Source: Streptomyces sp. NBC_01016 (GTDB taxonomy: Bacteria; Actinomycetota; Actinomycetes; Streptomycetales; Streptomycetaceae). From it: a stretch of DNA of 64,000 nucleotides. Shown in pieces: positions 1 to 7,968 of the stretch. A model generated the notes under the pieces. The model saw nothing but the letters and a program-made list of their open reading frames with translations, ran no database searches and was not told where the DNA came from. Both the position numbers and the translations under genes were made by a program. The first letter of the stretch is position 1. The number at the start of each line of letters is the position of its first letter. The stretch covers positions 2,356,001 to 2,420,000 of the forward strand of contig NZ_JAPEOQ010000002.1 of assembly GCF_026341035.1 (NCBI RefSeq). The letters are read 5' to 3'.

Positions 1-143
1 CCATGGTGGCCGAGTCCCTGGAGCGCGCCGTCCTGGCGGCAGCGTCCGCTCGGACGCGTTCCGAGCAAGACGGGACGCTCACAGCGGAGACGGTGCATCA
101 GGCCGAGGATGAGGCTCGGGTCGCGATCGGCCCCGGCCAATGA
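1..143 (+). CDS. 3' end of an unknown gene upstream of the defence locus (partial)
   Basis: An open frame in phase with position 3 runs from the window edge to a TGA at 141-143, giving about 47 codons rich in Ala, Glu and Arg. The TGA overlaps the ATG of the next gene at 140 (ATGA), so the two are probably translationally coupled. The 5' part lies outside the window, so the family cannot be named. Because the next gene looks like a MotB/ExbD/ZorB-type single-pass membrane protein, a MotA/ExbB/ZorA-type partner is a reasonable guess, but nothing in the 47 visible residues shows it. Confidence 0.5.
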   Translation, partial: MVAESLERAVLAAASARTRSEQDGTLTAETVHQAEDEARVAIGPGQ

Positions 144-628
144 GCCGCGCTGCCCGTAGGGGCTTCCGGTTCAATCCGGTGCACCTCGCCGGCTGGCTCT
201 TCGCGGACATGCTTCTTGTGCTGGCGCTGGTGTCCATGGGCGACCGGGGCGACCCGCTGGCCGCGACGGCGACGCGGCCGACGCCCGGTGCGACGTCCCC
301 CTCCTCGCCGAAGCCGACTCCGACCGGCGCACGGTCCGTCGAACGCAAACCGGTGAAGATCGACGTCAGGACCGCCGACGGAGCCACCGACGCCATGGTG
401 ACTCAGCTCAAGGAGAAGACCGAGCGGTACGAGGGACGGACAGCGGCCTTCGTCATCACCTTCGGCAACGCCCCGGAGACCACGGCCGGCCAGGCCTACG
501 CGAAAGAGATCAACAAGGCGCTGAAGGTCGCTCAGCCCGACATGTTCCGAGGCGCGACGACCCGCAATTTCTGGAGTGGCGGCCCGGCAGGCTCCGCTGA
601 CCTCGAGATCTACTTCTTCACCCGCTGA
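140..628 (+). CDS. Single-pass membrane protein, possible MotB/ExbD/ZorB-like subunit
   Basis: This 162-residue protein has a basic N-terminus, then one hydrophobic helix at about residues 17-36 that contains an acidic residue (AGWLFADMLLVLALVSMG). A Pro/Ser/Thr-rich linker (about 40-68) and a soluble alpha/beta domain follow. A membrane helix with a buried Asp followed by an extracytoplasmic domain is the layout of MotB, ExbD and ZorB proton-channel subunits. That resemblance is by pattern only, and no peptidoglycan-binding signature is obvious. It starts inside the stop codon of the preceding gene and lies 35 bases before the VWA gene, so it belongs to the same transcription unit. Alternative: an unrelated membrane anchor of the defence locus. 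Confidence 0.7.
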   Translation: MSRAARRGFRFNPVHLAGWLFADMLLVLALVSMGDRGDPLAATATRPTPGATSPSSPKPTPTGARSVERKPVKIDVRTADGATDAMVTQLKEKTERYEGRTAAFVITFGNAPETTAGQAYAKEINKALKVAQPDMFRGATTRNFWSGGPAGSADLEIYFFTR

Positions 629-663
629 CGGCCCGACCGGCCTGCTCATTCACTTGGAGTGTC

Positions 664-1338
664 ATGCAAATCCTGCCCTTCTACCTGGTGTGCGACGAGT
701 CCGCGTCGATGTCCGGTGAGGCCGTGGACACCATCAACAAGGCGCTGCCCGAGCTGCACCAGGAGATCAGTGAGAACCCGACCGTTGCGGACAAGACCAG
801 GTTCGCGCTGATCGGCTTCTCGGACAAGGCGGCCGTGCTGCAGCCGCTCGCCGACCTGAGTGAGCTGACCTCGCTGCCGTCGCTTTCCGCAGGCGGAATG
901 ACCTCCTTCGACTCCGCTTTCCGGGTGCTGAAGGACTCCATCGAGAAGGACGTCACCGCACTGAAGGCAGAAGGGCACGAGGTCTACCGGCCGGTGGTGT
1001 TCTTCCTCTCCGACGGCCTGCCCACCGACTCCGATTGGGAGTGCGCCCTCGACACCTTGAAGGACCAGTCGAAGTTCCGTTACGCCCCGAAGATCATTGC
1101 GTTCGGTATCAGCGACGCCGACCCCGCGATCATCGCCCGTGTCGCCAACTTTCGGGCCTTCATGCAGAACAAGGACTCCGTCTCCCCGGCCTCCGCGTTG
1201 CGTGAGTTCGCCAAGAGCCTGACCCGGTCCATCGTGACGTCGGCGACCAGCATGGCCGCACAGGGCGACAGCGGATTCGACCTCCAAGTGGAGGAGAAGA
1301 TCGCGGACTTCACCACTCTCTCCCTCGACAAGCTGTGA
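664..1338 (+). CDS. VWA-domain protein, TerY-like
   Basis: The 224-residue protein is essentially a single von Willebrand factor A domain. The metal-binding MIDAS motif is visible near the N-terminus (CDESASMSG, DxSxS at about residues 11-15), with a later conserved Thr (GGMTSFDSAF) and Asp (FFLSDGLPTD). No signal peptide or membrane segment is seen, so it is cytoplasmic. Its stop overlaps the start of the PP2C gene, which overlaps the start of a divergent kinase. VWA, PP2C and kinase in this order define the TerY-P triad known from tellurium-resistance and antiviral gene neighbourhoods, where the triad is thought to work as a metal-dependent phosphorylation switch. A GGAG at about 656 precedes the ATG. 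Confidence 0.85.
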   Translation: MQILPFYLVCDESASMSGEAVDTINKALPELHQEISENPTVADKTRFALIGFSDKAAVLQPLADLSELTSLPSLSAGGMTSFDSAFRVLKDSIEKDVTALKAEGHEVYRPVVFFLSDGLPTDSDWECALDTLKDQSKFRYAPKIIAFGISDADPAIIARVANFRAFMQNKDSVSPASALREFAKSLTRSIVTSATSMAAQGDSGFDLQVEEKIADFTTLSLDKL

Positions 1339-2420
1339 GCGAACCGATGCACGACACCGAGACGATCGGCCTCTCTCCCTACTCGGGATCGGCGCCAGCG
1401 CCCCCGGGGCCAGAGGAGGAGACACCGGCGGCGGAGCCCACGGCCGAGACGGAGCCGCTCCCGGCAACCGATTCCACCAGCCCCGGCCGCCCCGTTTCCG
1501 GCCTCGGGGCTCCCCCGCACACAGGGAAGCGCCCTCCGCGCTACCCGCCTCGTCCGCTGCGGATGCCGGCCCTGCACGACGGCGACGAATTCGCGGCGTT
1601 CACACCCCATGTCCTCCTGGACGGATGCGAAGAGGGACACCTCGTGGTGCGGGCCGCCTCCATACGCGGTGACTCGCACAACTGGGAGGGCACGTGCCGA
1701 CAGGATGCGATGCTGGTCGCCCGGATCGGCCCGCCGGACGCGGAGATGCTGCTGCTTGCCGTGGCGGATGGGGTCGGATCGGCGGCGTACTCGCACATCG
1801 GCTCTTACCAGGTGTCTCGGGCAGTGGCCGTTCACCTGGGTCGTGACGCGGCAAGTCTGTTCAGCGCACTCCGTGCGGGAGACTCGGCGGAGCTCGGAGC
1901 CCTCGCCAACAAGGCCGTCGCTGCTGCGGTCACCGAGCTGCGGTCGAACTGGGAGAAGACGGCGGCCCGTGGCCACCGCGACTATGACGACGGCGACTAC
2001 GCCACCACCCTGCACCTTCTGCTCGTCCCCACCGACCCCGCCGTCCGGGAACGGGTCCTGTTCGGGGTGGGCGACGGCGGTCTGTTCCTGCACCACGCCG
2101 GACAGTGGCTGCTGGGCGACACCTCCGAAGCCTCGGCCGACGGAATCCTCGATACCAAGACCGAGGCCCTGCCTCACGCCTATCGCAGCGTCAGGACCCG
2201 TCTGTTCCGGACCGTTCCGAGCGATGTCCTGCTCCTCGGCACGGACGGAATCACTAACCCCCTGACGCAGAAGGACCCTGAGTTCGCACGGATCCTTGCC
2301 GATGCCTGGTGCTCCGGCGAGATCCCCTCCATGTCCGACTTCCTGTGGCAGGCGCAGACACGCGCGATGTCCTACGACGACGACCGGACTGTGATCTGTC
2401 TGTGGGAGGAGTCAGCGTGA
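1335..2420 (+). CDS. PP2C-family Ser/Thr phosphatase of the TerY-P triad
   Basis: The 361-residue protein begins at a GTG overlapping the VWA stop (GTGA). About 100 low-complexity Pro/Glu/Thr residues lead into a PP2C domain with the expected metal-binding Asp motifs: ADGVGSA (about 145), FGVGDGGLF (about 240), LGTDGI (about 300) and a terminal DDDRT. It should dephosphorylate Ser/Thr residues, most likely antagonising the kinase encoded immediately downstream. The long disordered N-terminus could be a regulatory or docking segment. Family assignment is firm; the substrate is unknown. Confidence 0.88.
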   Translation: MSEPMHDTETIGLSPYSGSAPAPPGPEEETPAAEPTAETEPLPATDSTSPGRPVSGLGAPPHTGKRPPRYPPRPLRMPALHDGDEFAAFTPHVLLDGCEEGHLVVRAASIRGDSHNWEGTCRQDAMLVARIGPPDAEMLLLAVADGVGSAAYSHIGSYQVSRAVAVHLGRDAASLFSALRAGDSAELGALANKAVAAAVTELRSNWEKTAARGHRDYDDGDYATTLHLLLVPTDPAVRERVLFGVGDGGLFLHHAGQWLLGDTSEASADGILDTKTEALPHAYRSVRTRLFRTVPSDVLLLGTDGITNPLTQKDPEFARILADAWCSGEIPSMSDFLWQAQTRAMSYDDDRTVICLWEESA

Positions 2421-3370
2421 CGGCCGTGGACGGCAGAGACGTCGAGCGTTCCTCGCTCGACCTCGGCGACCGGCTGAACAGCGGCGGCCAGGGCGACGTG
2501 TTCCCGGTCGGCGACGGAGCGCTTCTGTTCAAGGAGTACAAGGACCCCTCCGACGTCGATGGGGCCGCGCTCGCCGGCCTGGTCGACTTCCGGGAGGCGC
2601 TCGCGGCCACCGACCGGGAGCGGCTCGATGAACTGGCCGCCTGGCCGCTGTGCCGGGTCGTGCACGGTGGGCGGCCGGTGGGATTCCTGATGCAGCGCGC
2701 CCCGGAGAGCATGACCTGGGTGAACTCCGCCGGTAACAACCGACTGCTGGAGATGCAGTACCTGCTCAGAGAGGCGAAACCGGGCTGGAGGCAGGTAGTC
2801 CAGCCGTTGCCGCAGCAGCGCCGGGATCTCGCTTTGGCCTGCGCCGAGGCCATCACCTGGTTCCACTCCGCAGGCCTGGTGGTGGGGGACATCTCGCAGG
2901 CGAACACCCTCTGGTCGCTCGTCCCCGCCCCGGCGGTCTACTTCCTGGACTGCGATGGTTTCCGGCAGGTCGGCCGCAACCCGGTCCTGCCCCAGGCCGC
3001 GACCCCTGACTGGAACGACCCGCTCGCCGCGTCCACCGAGGCGACGGTGGACACTGACGCCTACAAGGCTGCGCTGATGGTGGTGCGGATCCTTGCCCGG
3101 GATGCCTACGTCCTGCCCACGCAGACGCCTTCGTTCGTCACGGGCTGTCTGGACGGCCGACGTGAGACGGCGGTGCGAGCTCTCTTCACCCAGGCGAAGG
3201 GCGCACAGGGAACGCGCCCCAAGCCCGCCGAGTGGCGAACGGCCCTGAGCGACCGCGGCGTGATCAAGTTGGCCGCCGTTACGCCCCGGAAGCGCCCTGC
3301 GATCGACCAATCCATGTTTGACGTCGTACGAGACAGAACACCTATCCACCTACCACGGCCCGGCGGATAG
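2417..3370 (+). CDS. Divergent protein kinase of the TerY-P triad
   Basis: The start is taken as the GTG at 2417, which overlaps the PP2C stop by 4 bases, giving 317 residues. A glycine loop (LNSGGQGDVF, about 17-26) and a candidate ATP-binding Lys (LLFKEYK) are present. The catalytic loop reads VVGDISQANTLW rather than the usual HRD..N, and the DFG motif is replaced by LDCDGF. The Asp and Asn needed for catalysis are kept, so activity is plausible but atypical. The second lobe is short, as in other kinases of VWA/PP2C/kinase triads. A gap of about 125 bases follows it, so the triad may form the end of a first sub-operon. Confidence 0.82.
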   Translation: MTAVDGRDVERSSLDLGDRLNSGGQGDVFPVGDGALLFKEYKDPSDVDGAALAGLVDFREALAATDRERLDELAAWPLCRVVHGGRPVGFLMQRAPESMTWVNSAGNNRLLEMQYLLREAKPGWRQVVQPLPQQRRDLALACAEAITWFHSAGLVVGDISQANTLWSLVPAPAVYFLDCDGFRQVGRNPVLPQAATPDWNDPLAASTEATVDTDAYKAALMVVRILARDAYVLPTQTPSFVTGCLDGRRETAVRALFTQAKGAQGTRPKPAEWRTALSDRGVIKLAAVTPRKRPAIDQSMFDVVRDRTPIHLPRPGG

Positions 3371-3423
3371 GCAGGGATTGGAGAGTCCGGGAAATTCACA
3401 CCTCGGTGACCCGGCGCAACAAC

Positions 3424-3453
3424 TTGTTGTATGTGCCAGAGGTTGCCAATATT
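3424..3453 (+). promoter_or_regulatory. Possible promoter before the Ser/Thr kinase gene
   Basis: The short gap after the divergent kinase gene contains an unusually AT-rich patch for this genome. TTGTTG at 3424-3429 is followed after 18 bases by AATATT at 3448-3453, about 40 bases before the GTG at 3496. This fits a housekeeping-type promoter that could start a second transcript covering the kinase, SNF2, methyltransferase and helicase genes. It is a pattern match only. Confidence 0.3.
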
Positions 3454-3495
3454 TAACTCGTTCTCGGGACGGAGAACAGGGGGCTGGGGGGCCTT

Positions 3496-4668
3496 GTGTG
3501 TACATGGCTGGTGGGGGCAGGGCGGGGTGGCGCGCTGCCGGAGCGAATAGGGCCTTACGCTGTCGAGCGGCGCCTGGGGGCCGGAGGCATGGGAGAGGTC
3601 TACCTCGCCTACTCAGTCGCGGGCGATCCGGTCGCAGTGAAGGTGATTCGGCCCGACAAGATCGACCCGCATGCGCGTGCCCGGTTCGAGCGCGAGGCGT
3701 CGATCGCACGCACCCTCTCGGGCACGGGTCGGGTGGCCCGATTCGTCGATGCGGACCCGTTCGCCGAACAGCCGTGGCTGGCGACGGACTTCGTCCCCGG
3801 CCGGCCACTGGACGACCTCGTGAGAGAGCAGGGTCCCCTGTCCGAGGACCTGGTGGCGAGCCTGGGCGCGCTGCTGGCCGAGGGCCTCACAGCCGTGCAC
3901 GCGACGGGTCTGGTGCACCGGGACTTGAAGCCGAAGAACGTGATGATCGGAGCCTTCGGCCCAGTGATCATCGACTTCGGACTCGGTTCCTTCCTCGACG
4001 TGTCCAAGGGATCCATGTCCATGGCCGGCACCATCATCGGCACGGTCGGCTCCATGCCTCCCGAACAGGCCTTGGGCGTAACCGAGGTGACGCCGGCGGC
4101 TGACGTCTACGGCTTGGGTGTGGTGCTTCTATACGCGGCGAGCGGGCATCAGCCGTACTCGGGGGAGGGGTGGCCGGCGGTGCTCGCACAGGTGGCGAAT
4201 CCCGAATTGGAGCCCGATCTGTCCGGGCTGCCAGACGAGCTCGCCCCGGTCGTGAAGCCGATGCTGGCGCACCGGCCGGAGGAGCGCCCTCAGCTCGCGC
4301 AGGTGACGCGCCAGTGCGCCGATCTGCTGCACCGGCTGGGGACGAGCCCGGCCCGCGCCCGGCGAGCGCTGATCCAGCGGACGACGCCGCAGGACCATCC
4401 CACGGTGGTCCTGCCCCAGCCCGACCCGCGGATGCTGGACCGTCTCGATGACCTTGAGCAGCTCCTGCGGCAACAAGAGGATGGCGCGGAGGAACCCGCG
4501 GTCACGCCGTCGACATCGCACCCGGCATCCGCAGGCGGGACAGGGCCGGAGCCCGCAGAGGAGCCGCCGTCGCGGGTGCCCGGCCGCCCACCGGCCTCTC
4601 GTCGAGTCGCCGGCGAGCTGCGCAAACGCTATGCGAGGCGTCGCGAGCTCGCGTGGCCGAGTCGCTGA
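3496..4668 (+). CDS. Ser/Thr protein kinase (PknB/Hanks type), soluble
   Basis: The 390-residue protein has a complete Hanks-type kinase domain: glycine loop LGAGGMGEVYLA (about 28-39), Lys in VAVKVIRP, catalytic loop LVHRDLKPKNVMIG (about 140), DFG in IIDFGLGSF, and a region resembling APE (MPPEQALGV). After about residue 280 the tail is Pro/Ala/Glu-rich. Unlike PknB it has no transmembrane helix and no PASTA repeats, so it is cytoplasmic. The GTG at 3496 follows a G-rich stretch; the GTG six codons later is an alternative start. Its place between the TerY-P triad and the helicase/methyltransferase genes gives the locus a second, canonical kinase, perhaps a sensor or an amplifier of the phosphorylation switch. 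Confidence 0.88.
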   Translation: MCTWLVGAGRGGALPERIGPYAVERRLGAGGMGEVYLAYSVAGDPVAVKVIRPDKIDPHARARFEREASIARTLSGTGRVARFVDADPFAEQPWLATDFVPGRPLDDLVREQGPLSEDLVASLGALLAEGLTAVHATGLVHRDLKPKNVMIGAFGPVIIDFGLGSFLDVSKGSMSMAGTIIGTVGSMPPEQALGVTEVTPAADVYGLGVVLLYAASGHQPYSGEGWPAVLAQVANPELEPDLSGLPDELAPVVKPMLAHRPEERPQLAQVTRQCADLLHRLGTSPARARRALIQRTTPQDHPTVVLPQPDPRMLDRLDDLEQLLRQQEDGAEEPAVTPSTSHPASAGGTGPEPAEEPPSRVPGRPPASRRVAGELRKRYARRRELAWPSR

Positions 4669-4806
4669 ACCATTCCTGAGGCCCAGGTGGTTGTTCGCTC
4701 ATGCCATGAGGCGGACCATGCGACGAAGACACCACCACGAGCAGGCGGCCGCCAGAACCGAGTAGCCAGTCCCAGACATGAGCACGCAGCCCGTGAGGAG
4801 TAGCCC
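4669..4806 (+). other. Gap before the SNF2 gene, with small palindrome and strong RBS
   Basis: No gene fits in these 138 bases. There is an imperfect palindrome CTCATGCCATGAG at 4698-4710 that could be an operator. A strong ribosome binding site GAGGAG lies at 4795-4800, 6 bases before the GTG at 4807, and decides the start of the SNF2 gene. No clear promoter is seen. Confidence 0.4.
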
Positions 4807-7800
4807 GTGAGTACGGTGCGGCACCCCGAGACATCCGGTGTGGACCATGCCGGCCAGAGTCCGACGCACTCAGCCGGTACGAAACCGTCCTTCGCTCCCG
4901 GTGCTCAGGTGCGCATCCGGGACGAGCAGTGGCTGGTGAAGTCCGTCTCCGACTCTCGTGACGGGCTCATGGTCGAGGTCAGCGGGGTGTCCACGTTCGT
5001 ACGAGGCACGGACGCCGTGTTCTACGAGGGGCTCGACGACATCAAGGTGCTGGACCCGCGCCGGACGCGGCTCATGTCCGACGGCTCGTCCCGGCATGCC
5101 AAGGCTCGCCTCTACCTGGAGGCGGTCATCCGTAAAACGGCGCTGCCGCAGACCGAACACGGCCTCGCGCTCGCCGGGTCCTTCCTCATGGACCGTCAGG
5201 AGTACCAACTGCGCCCGGCCGAGCTGGCATTATCCATGCGCAATCCGCAGCCTCGCATTCTGTTAGCGGACATGGTCGGCCTCGGGAAGACCCTCGAAAT
5301 CGGCATCCTGCTCTCCGAGCTGATCCGCCGGGGCCGCGGTGAGCGCATCCTCGTCGTCACGCCGGCTCACGTCCTCGACCAGTTCCAACGTGAGCTGTGG
5401 ACCAGATTCTCCCTGTCACTGGTACGCCTCGACTCGACCGGTATCCAGCGGATCCAGCAGGAGATACCCGCGGGCCGCAACCCGTTCGCGCACTTCAAGC
5501 GGGCCATCATCTCCGTCGACACGCTCAAGTCGGCCACGTATGCCCACCACTTGGAGAACATCACCTGGGATGCGGTCGTCATTGACGAGTCGCACAACCT
5601 CGTCAACAGGAACACCCGCAACAACCGGCTGGCCCGCCGTCTCGCCGAGCGCACCGACGCGCTCATCCTGGCCTCCGCCACCCCGCACAACGGTGAGGCC
5701 GAGTCCTTCGCCGAGCTCATACGCATGCTCGACCCCGCTGCGATCGCCGACCCCAAGAACTACAAGGTCGCCGACCTCGAGCACCTCTATATTCGGCGTA
5801 CGAAGACCGACCGCGAAGTCAGCGACAGCCTCAAGGGTGAGAACTGGGCGGAGCGCGGCGACTCCCTGCCGGTGCCGGCCGCCGCCACCCCCAAGGAGGT
5901 CGCCGTTCTGGAGAAGCTCGCTGCCGAGTGGACTCCGGGCGACACGAACCGCTCGTCCATGTGCGCTGATCCGCTGGTGGCGTACAACTTCCTGAAGGCG
6001 TTCCTCTCCTCGCACGTAGCTTTGCGGAAGTCCGTTGCCAACCGCCGTACCTATCTTGACGATCCGAAGCGGGCCAGCGCCGCGGCGGACGACTCCAGCC
6101 GCCGAGCCGCCCTGACCGCCGAAAGCCGGGCTCTCACCGAACTCGAAATGCTTCTCGCGGACTTCACGGACGAGGACTCCGCCAAACTCGATGTGCTCGT
6201 GCACACCCTGACGGGCCTCGGCGTCGGGCCGGGCTCCGAGCGCCGCGTCGTCGTCTTCTCGGAACGCGTCGAGACCCTGAACTGGCTCGCCTTGGAGGTC
6301 CCAGCCCGTCTCGGCTTCGAGAAGAAGTCCGCCGGAAGCGACAGGACCAACGACCGGGCCCGCCCTTGGAAGACCTACGGCGGCGCCGTCGAGGTCATGC
6401 ACGGAGACACCACCAACGACCAGCAGCAGAACGAGATTGTCGACCGCTTCGGCCGCGCCGACGAGCCTGTACGTCTCCTGTTCACCGGGGACATCGCCTC
6501 CGAGGGTGTCAACCTGCACCACCAGTGCCATGACCTCATCCACTACGACCTGCCCTGGTCTCTGATCCGCATCGAGCAGCGCAACGGGCGCATCGATCGC
6601 TACGGGCAGGGGACGAGCCCCGAGTTCCGCGCGCTGACCCTGACCGCCGACGTGCCCTGGCGGCGCGACGAGGAGAGCGGCGAGATGCTCACCCTCGACG
6701 ACCGTCTTGTCGGCGCCCGCCTGCTGCGCCGCGAGGCCCGGGCCCATGAGATCGAGACCGGCGAGGGAAGCGCCGAGGCGGTCACCGGCCTGTACGACCA
6801 CAAGAAGGAAGAGGATCGCCTCACGCGGGACCTCATCAGGGGCAGCACGGTCGGCGCGTCCATCAAGCAGTCCCACGAGGAGGCGGGCGGCGCGCTCGCC
6901 GACCTGCTGGGCCGGGTCAACGCCCTGATCGACGCCCCGACGAACGCCACGGCCACCACCGGTGCGCCCCCGGTGCCAGAGGCCGACGTACCGTACGTGT
7001 TCGCCGACACCAAGGCGTACTTCCAGGCCGCGATGGATCTCATCTACCCGCAGGCCGAACGCGAGGCACTCGACTGGCGGCCGGAGACGACTGGCGGTCG
7101 CATCGAGTTCACCCCGCCCGACGACCTGCAGTACCGCTTCCGCGAACTGCCCAAGTCGTACCTGGAACAGGAGAAGATCCTCACCACCCAGAAACACGAC
7201 GGCACGCTGCGGATCACCTTCGACAAGGACTACGCCGCCGCACGCCTGAAGGCGGCCCGCGCCGCCAAGCAGCGCAGCAGCGGCGAGGAAACCACCTCAC
7301 AGTGGCCGAACGTCAGTTACGTCTCCGACATCCACCCGGTCATGGACTGGGCGACGGACAAGGTGCTGGCCAAACTCAAGTACGACGAGGCGTTCGTCCT
7401 CGCGTACCGGCGCGACGGGGCGAAGGCCGCGCGCATCGACGCCGACCTGCCGACGGCGCTGACCGGGCCGGTCTACCTGCTCCAGGGCGCTTACTCGAAC
7501 GCCGCGGGCAAGCCGACCGTCGTGGAGTGGATGGCGGTCACCGGCCTCGCTCAGAACAGCCCGCGTGTGTGGCGCATGGATTCGGCCTTCCTAGCTGCCT
7601 GCGGAGTCGGCCCAGAGATGCCGGGGCGCGACAAGCCTGTCGACCGTGACCTCCTCCAGTCGCTCGTCGCCCCGGCCGTCGACGAGGCGGAGCGGCACCT
7701 GCGTGAGCGCCGCTCCGTGTACGACAGGCAGGTAGACGCCTATCTCATCCCGTACGAGGAACGGGTGCGGGACTGGGAGCAGCACGCGCTGTTCGCCGTC

Positions 7801-7968
7801 GGAAATCAGCAGCGTCGCCGTGAGGAAGTCCAGGAAACTGCGGACCGCCGCCGCGACCTCGTTCGCCGTCTGCGCACGGCGGGCGACCCGATGCTGCGCG
7901 TGCTGGCGGTGCTCGAACCCCTCCACTCCTCCGACGCCGCTGAGCAGATAGAGGAGTCCGCGCGATGA
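4807..7968 (+). CDS. SNF2/RapA-type DEAD-like helicase, DrmD-like
   Basis: This 1053-residue protein is an SF2 translocase of the SNF2/HepA group. An N-terminal module of about 60 residues (PGAQVRIRDEQWLVKSV...) looks like a small beta-barrel. Helicase motifs follow in order: Walker A ADMVGLGKT (about 154-162), motif II VVIDESHN (about 258), motif III ASATPHNG (about 292), and motif VI EQRNGRIDRYGQG (about 590-602). The C-terminal 400 residues are charged and unassigned. SNF2-like proteins next to adenine methyltransferases and DUF1998 helicases are the hallmark of class 1 DISARM (DrmD), which restricts incoming phage DNA. The stop overlaps the methyltransferase ATG (ATGA), so the pair is co-translated. 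Confidence 0.88.
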   Translation: MSTVRHPETSGVDHAGQSPTHSAGTKPSFAPGAQVRIRDEQWLVKSVSDSRDGLMVEVSGVSTFVRGTDAVFYEGLDDIKVLDPRRTRLMSDGSSRHAKARLYLEAVIRKTALPQTEHGLALAGSFLMDRQEYQLRPAELALSMRNPQPRILLADMVGLGKTLEIGILLSELIRRGRGERILVVTPAHVLDQFQRELWTRFSLSLVRLDSTGIQRIQQEIPAGRNPFAHFKRAIISVDTLKSATYAHHLENITWDAVVIDESHNLVNRNTRNNRLARRLAERTDALILASATPHNGEAESFAELIRMLDPAAIADPKNYKVADLEHLYIRRTKTDREVSDSLKGENWAERGDSLPVPAAATPKEVAVLEKLAAEWTPGDTNRSSMCADPLVAYNFLKAFLSSHVALRKSVANRRTYLDDPKRASAAADDSSRRAALTAESRALTELEMLLADFTDEDSAKLDVLVHTLTGLGVGPGSERRVVVFSERVETLNWLALEVPARLGFEKKSAGSDRTNDRARPWKTYGGAVEVMHGDTTNDQQQNEIVDRFGRADEPVRLLFTGDIASEGVNLHHQCHDLIHYDLPWSLIRIEQRNGRIDRYGQGTSPEFRALTLTADVPWRRDEESGEMLTLDDRLVGARLLRREARAHEIETGEGSAEAVTGLYDHKKEEDRLTRDLIRGSTVGASIKQSHEEAGGALADLLGRVNALIDAPTNATATTGAPPVPEADVPYVFADTKAYFQAAMDLIYPQAEREALDWRPETTGGRIEFTPPDDLQYRFRELPKSYLEQEKILTTQKHDGTLRITFDKDYAAARLKAARAAKQRSSGEETTSQWPNVSYVSDIHPVMDWATDKVLAKLKYDEAFVLAYRRDGAKAARIDADLPTALTGPVYLLQGAYSNAAGKPTVVEWMAVTGLAQNSPRVWRMDSAFLAACGVGPEMPGRDKPVDRDLLQSLVAPAVDEAERHLRERRSVYDRQVDAYLIPYEERVRDWEQHALFAVGNQQRRREEVQETADRRRDLVRRLRTAGDPMLRVLAVLEPLHSSDAAEQIEESAR

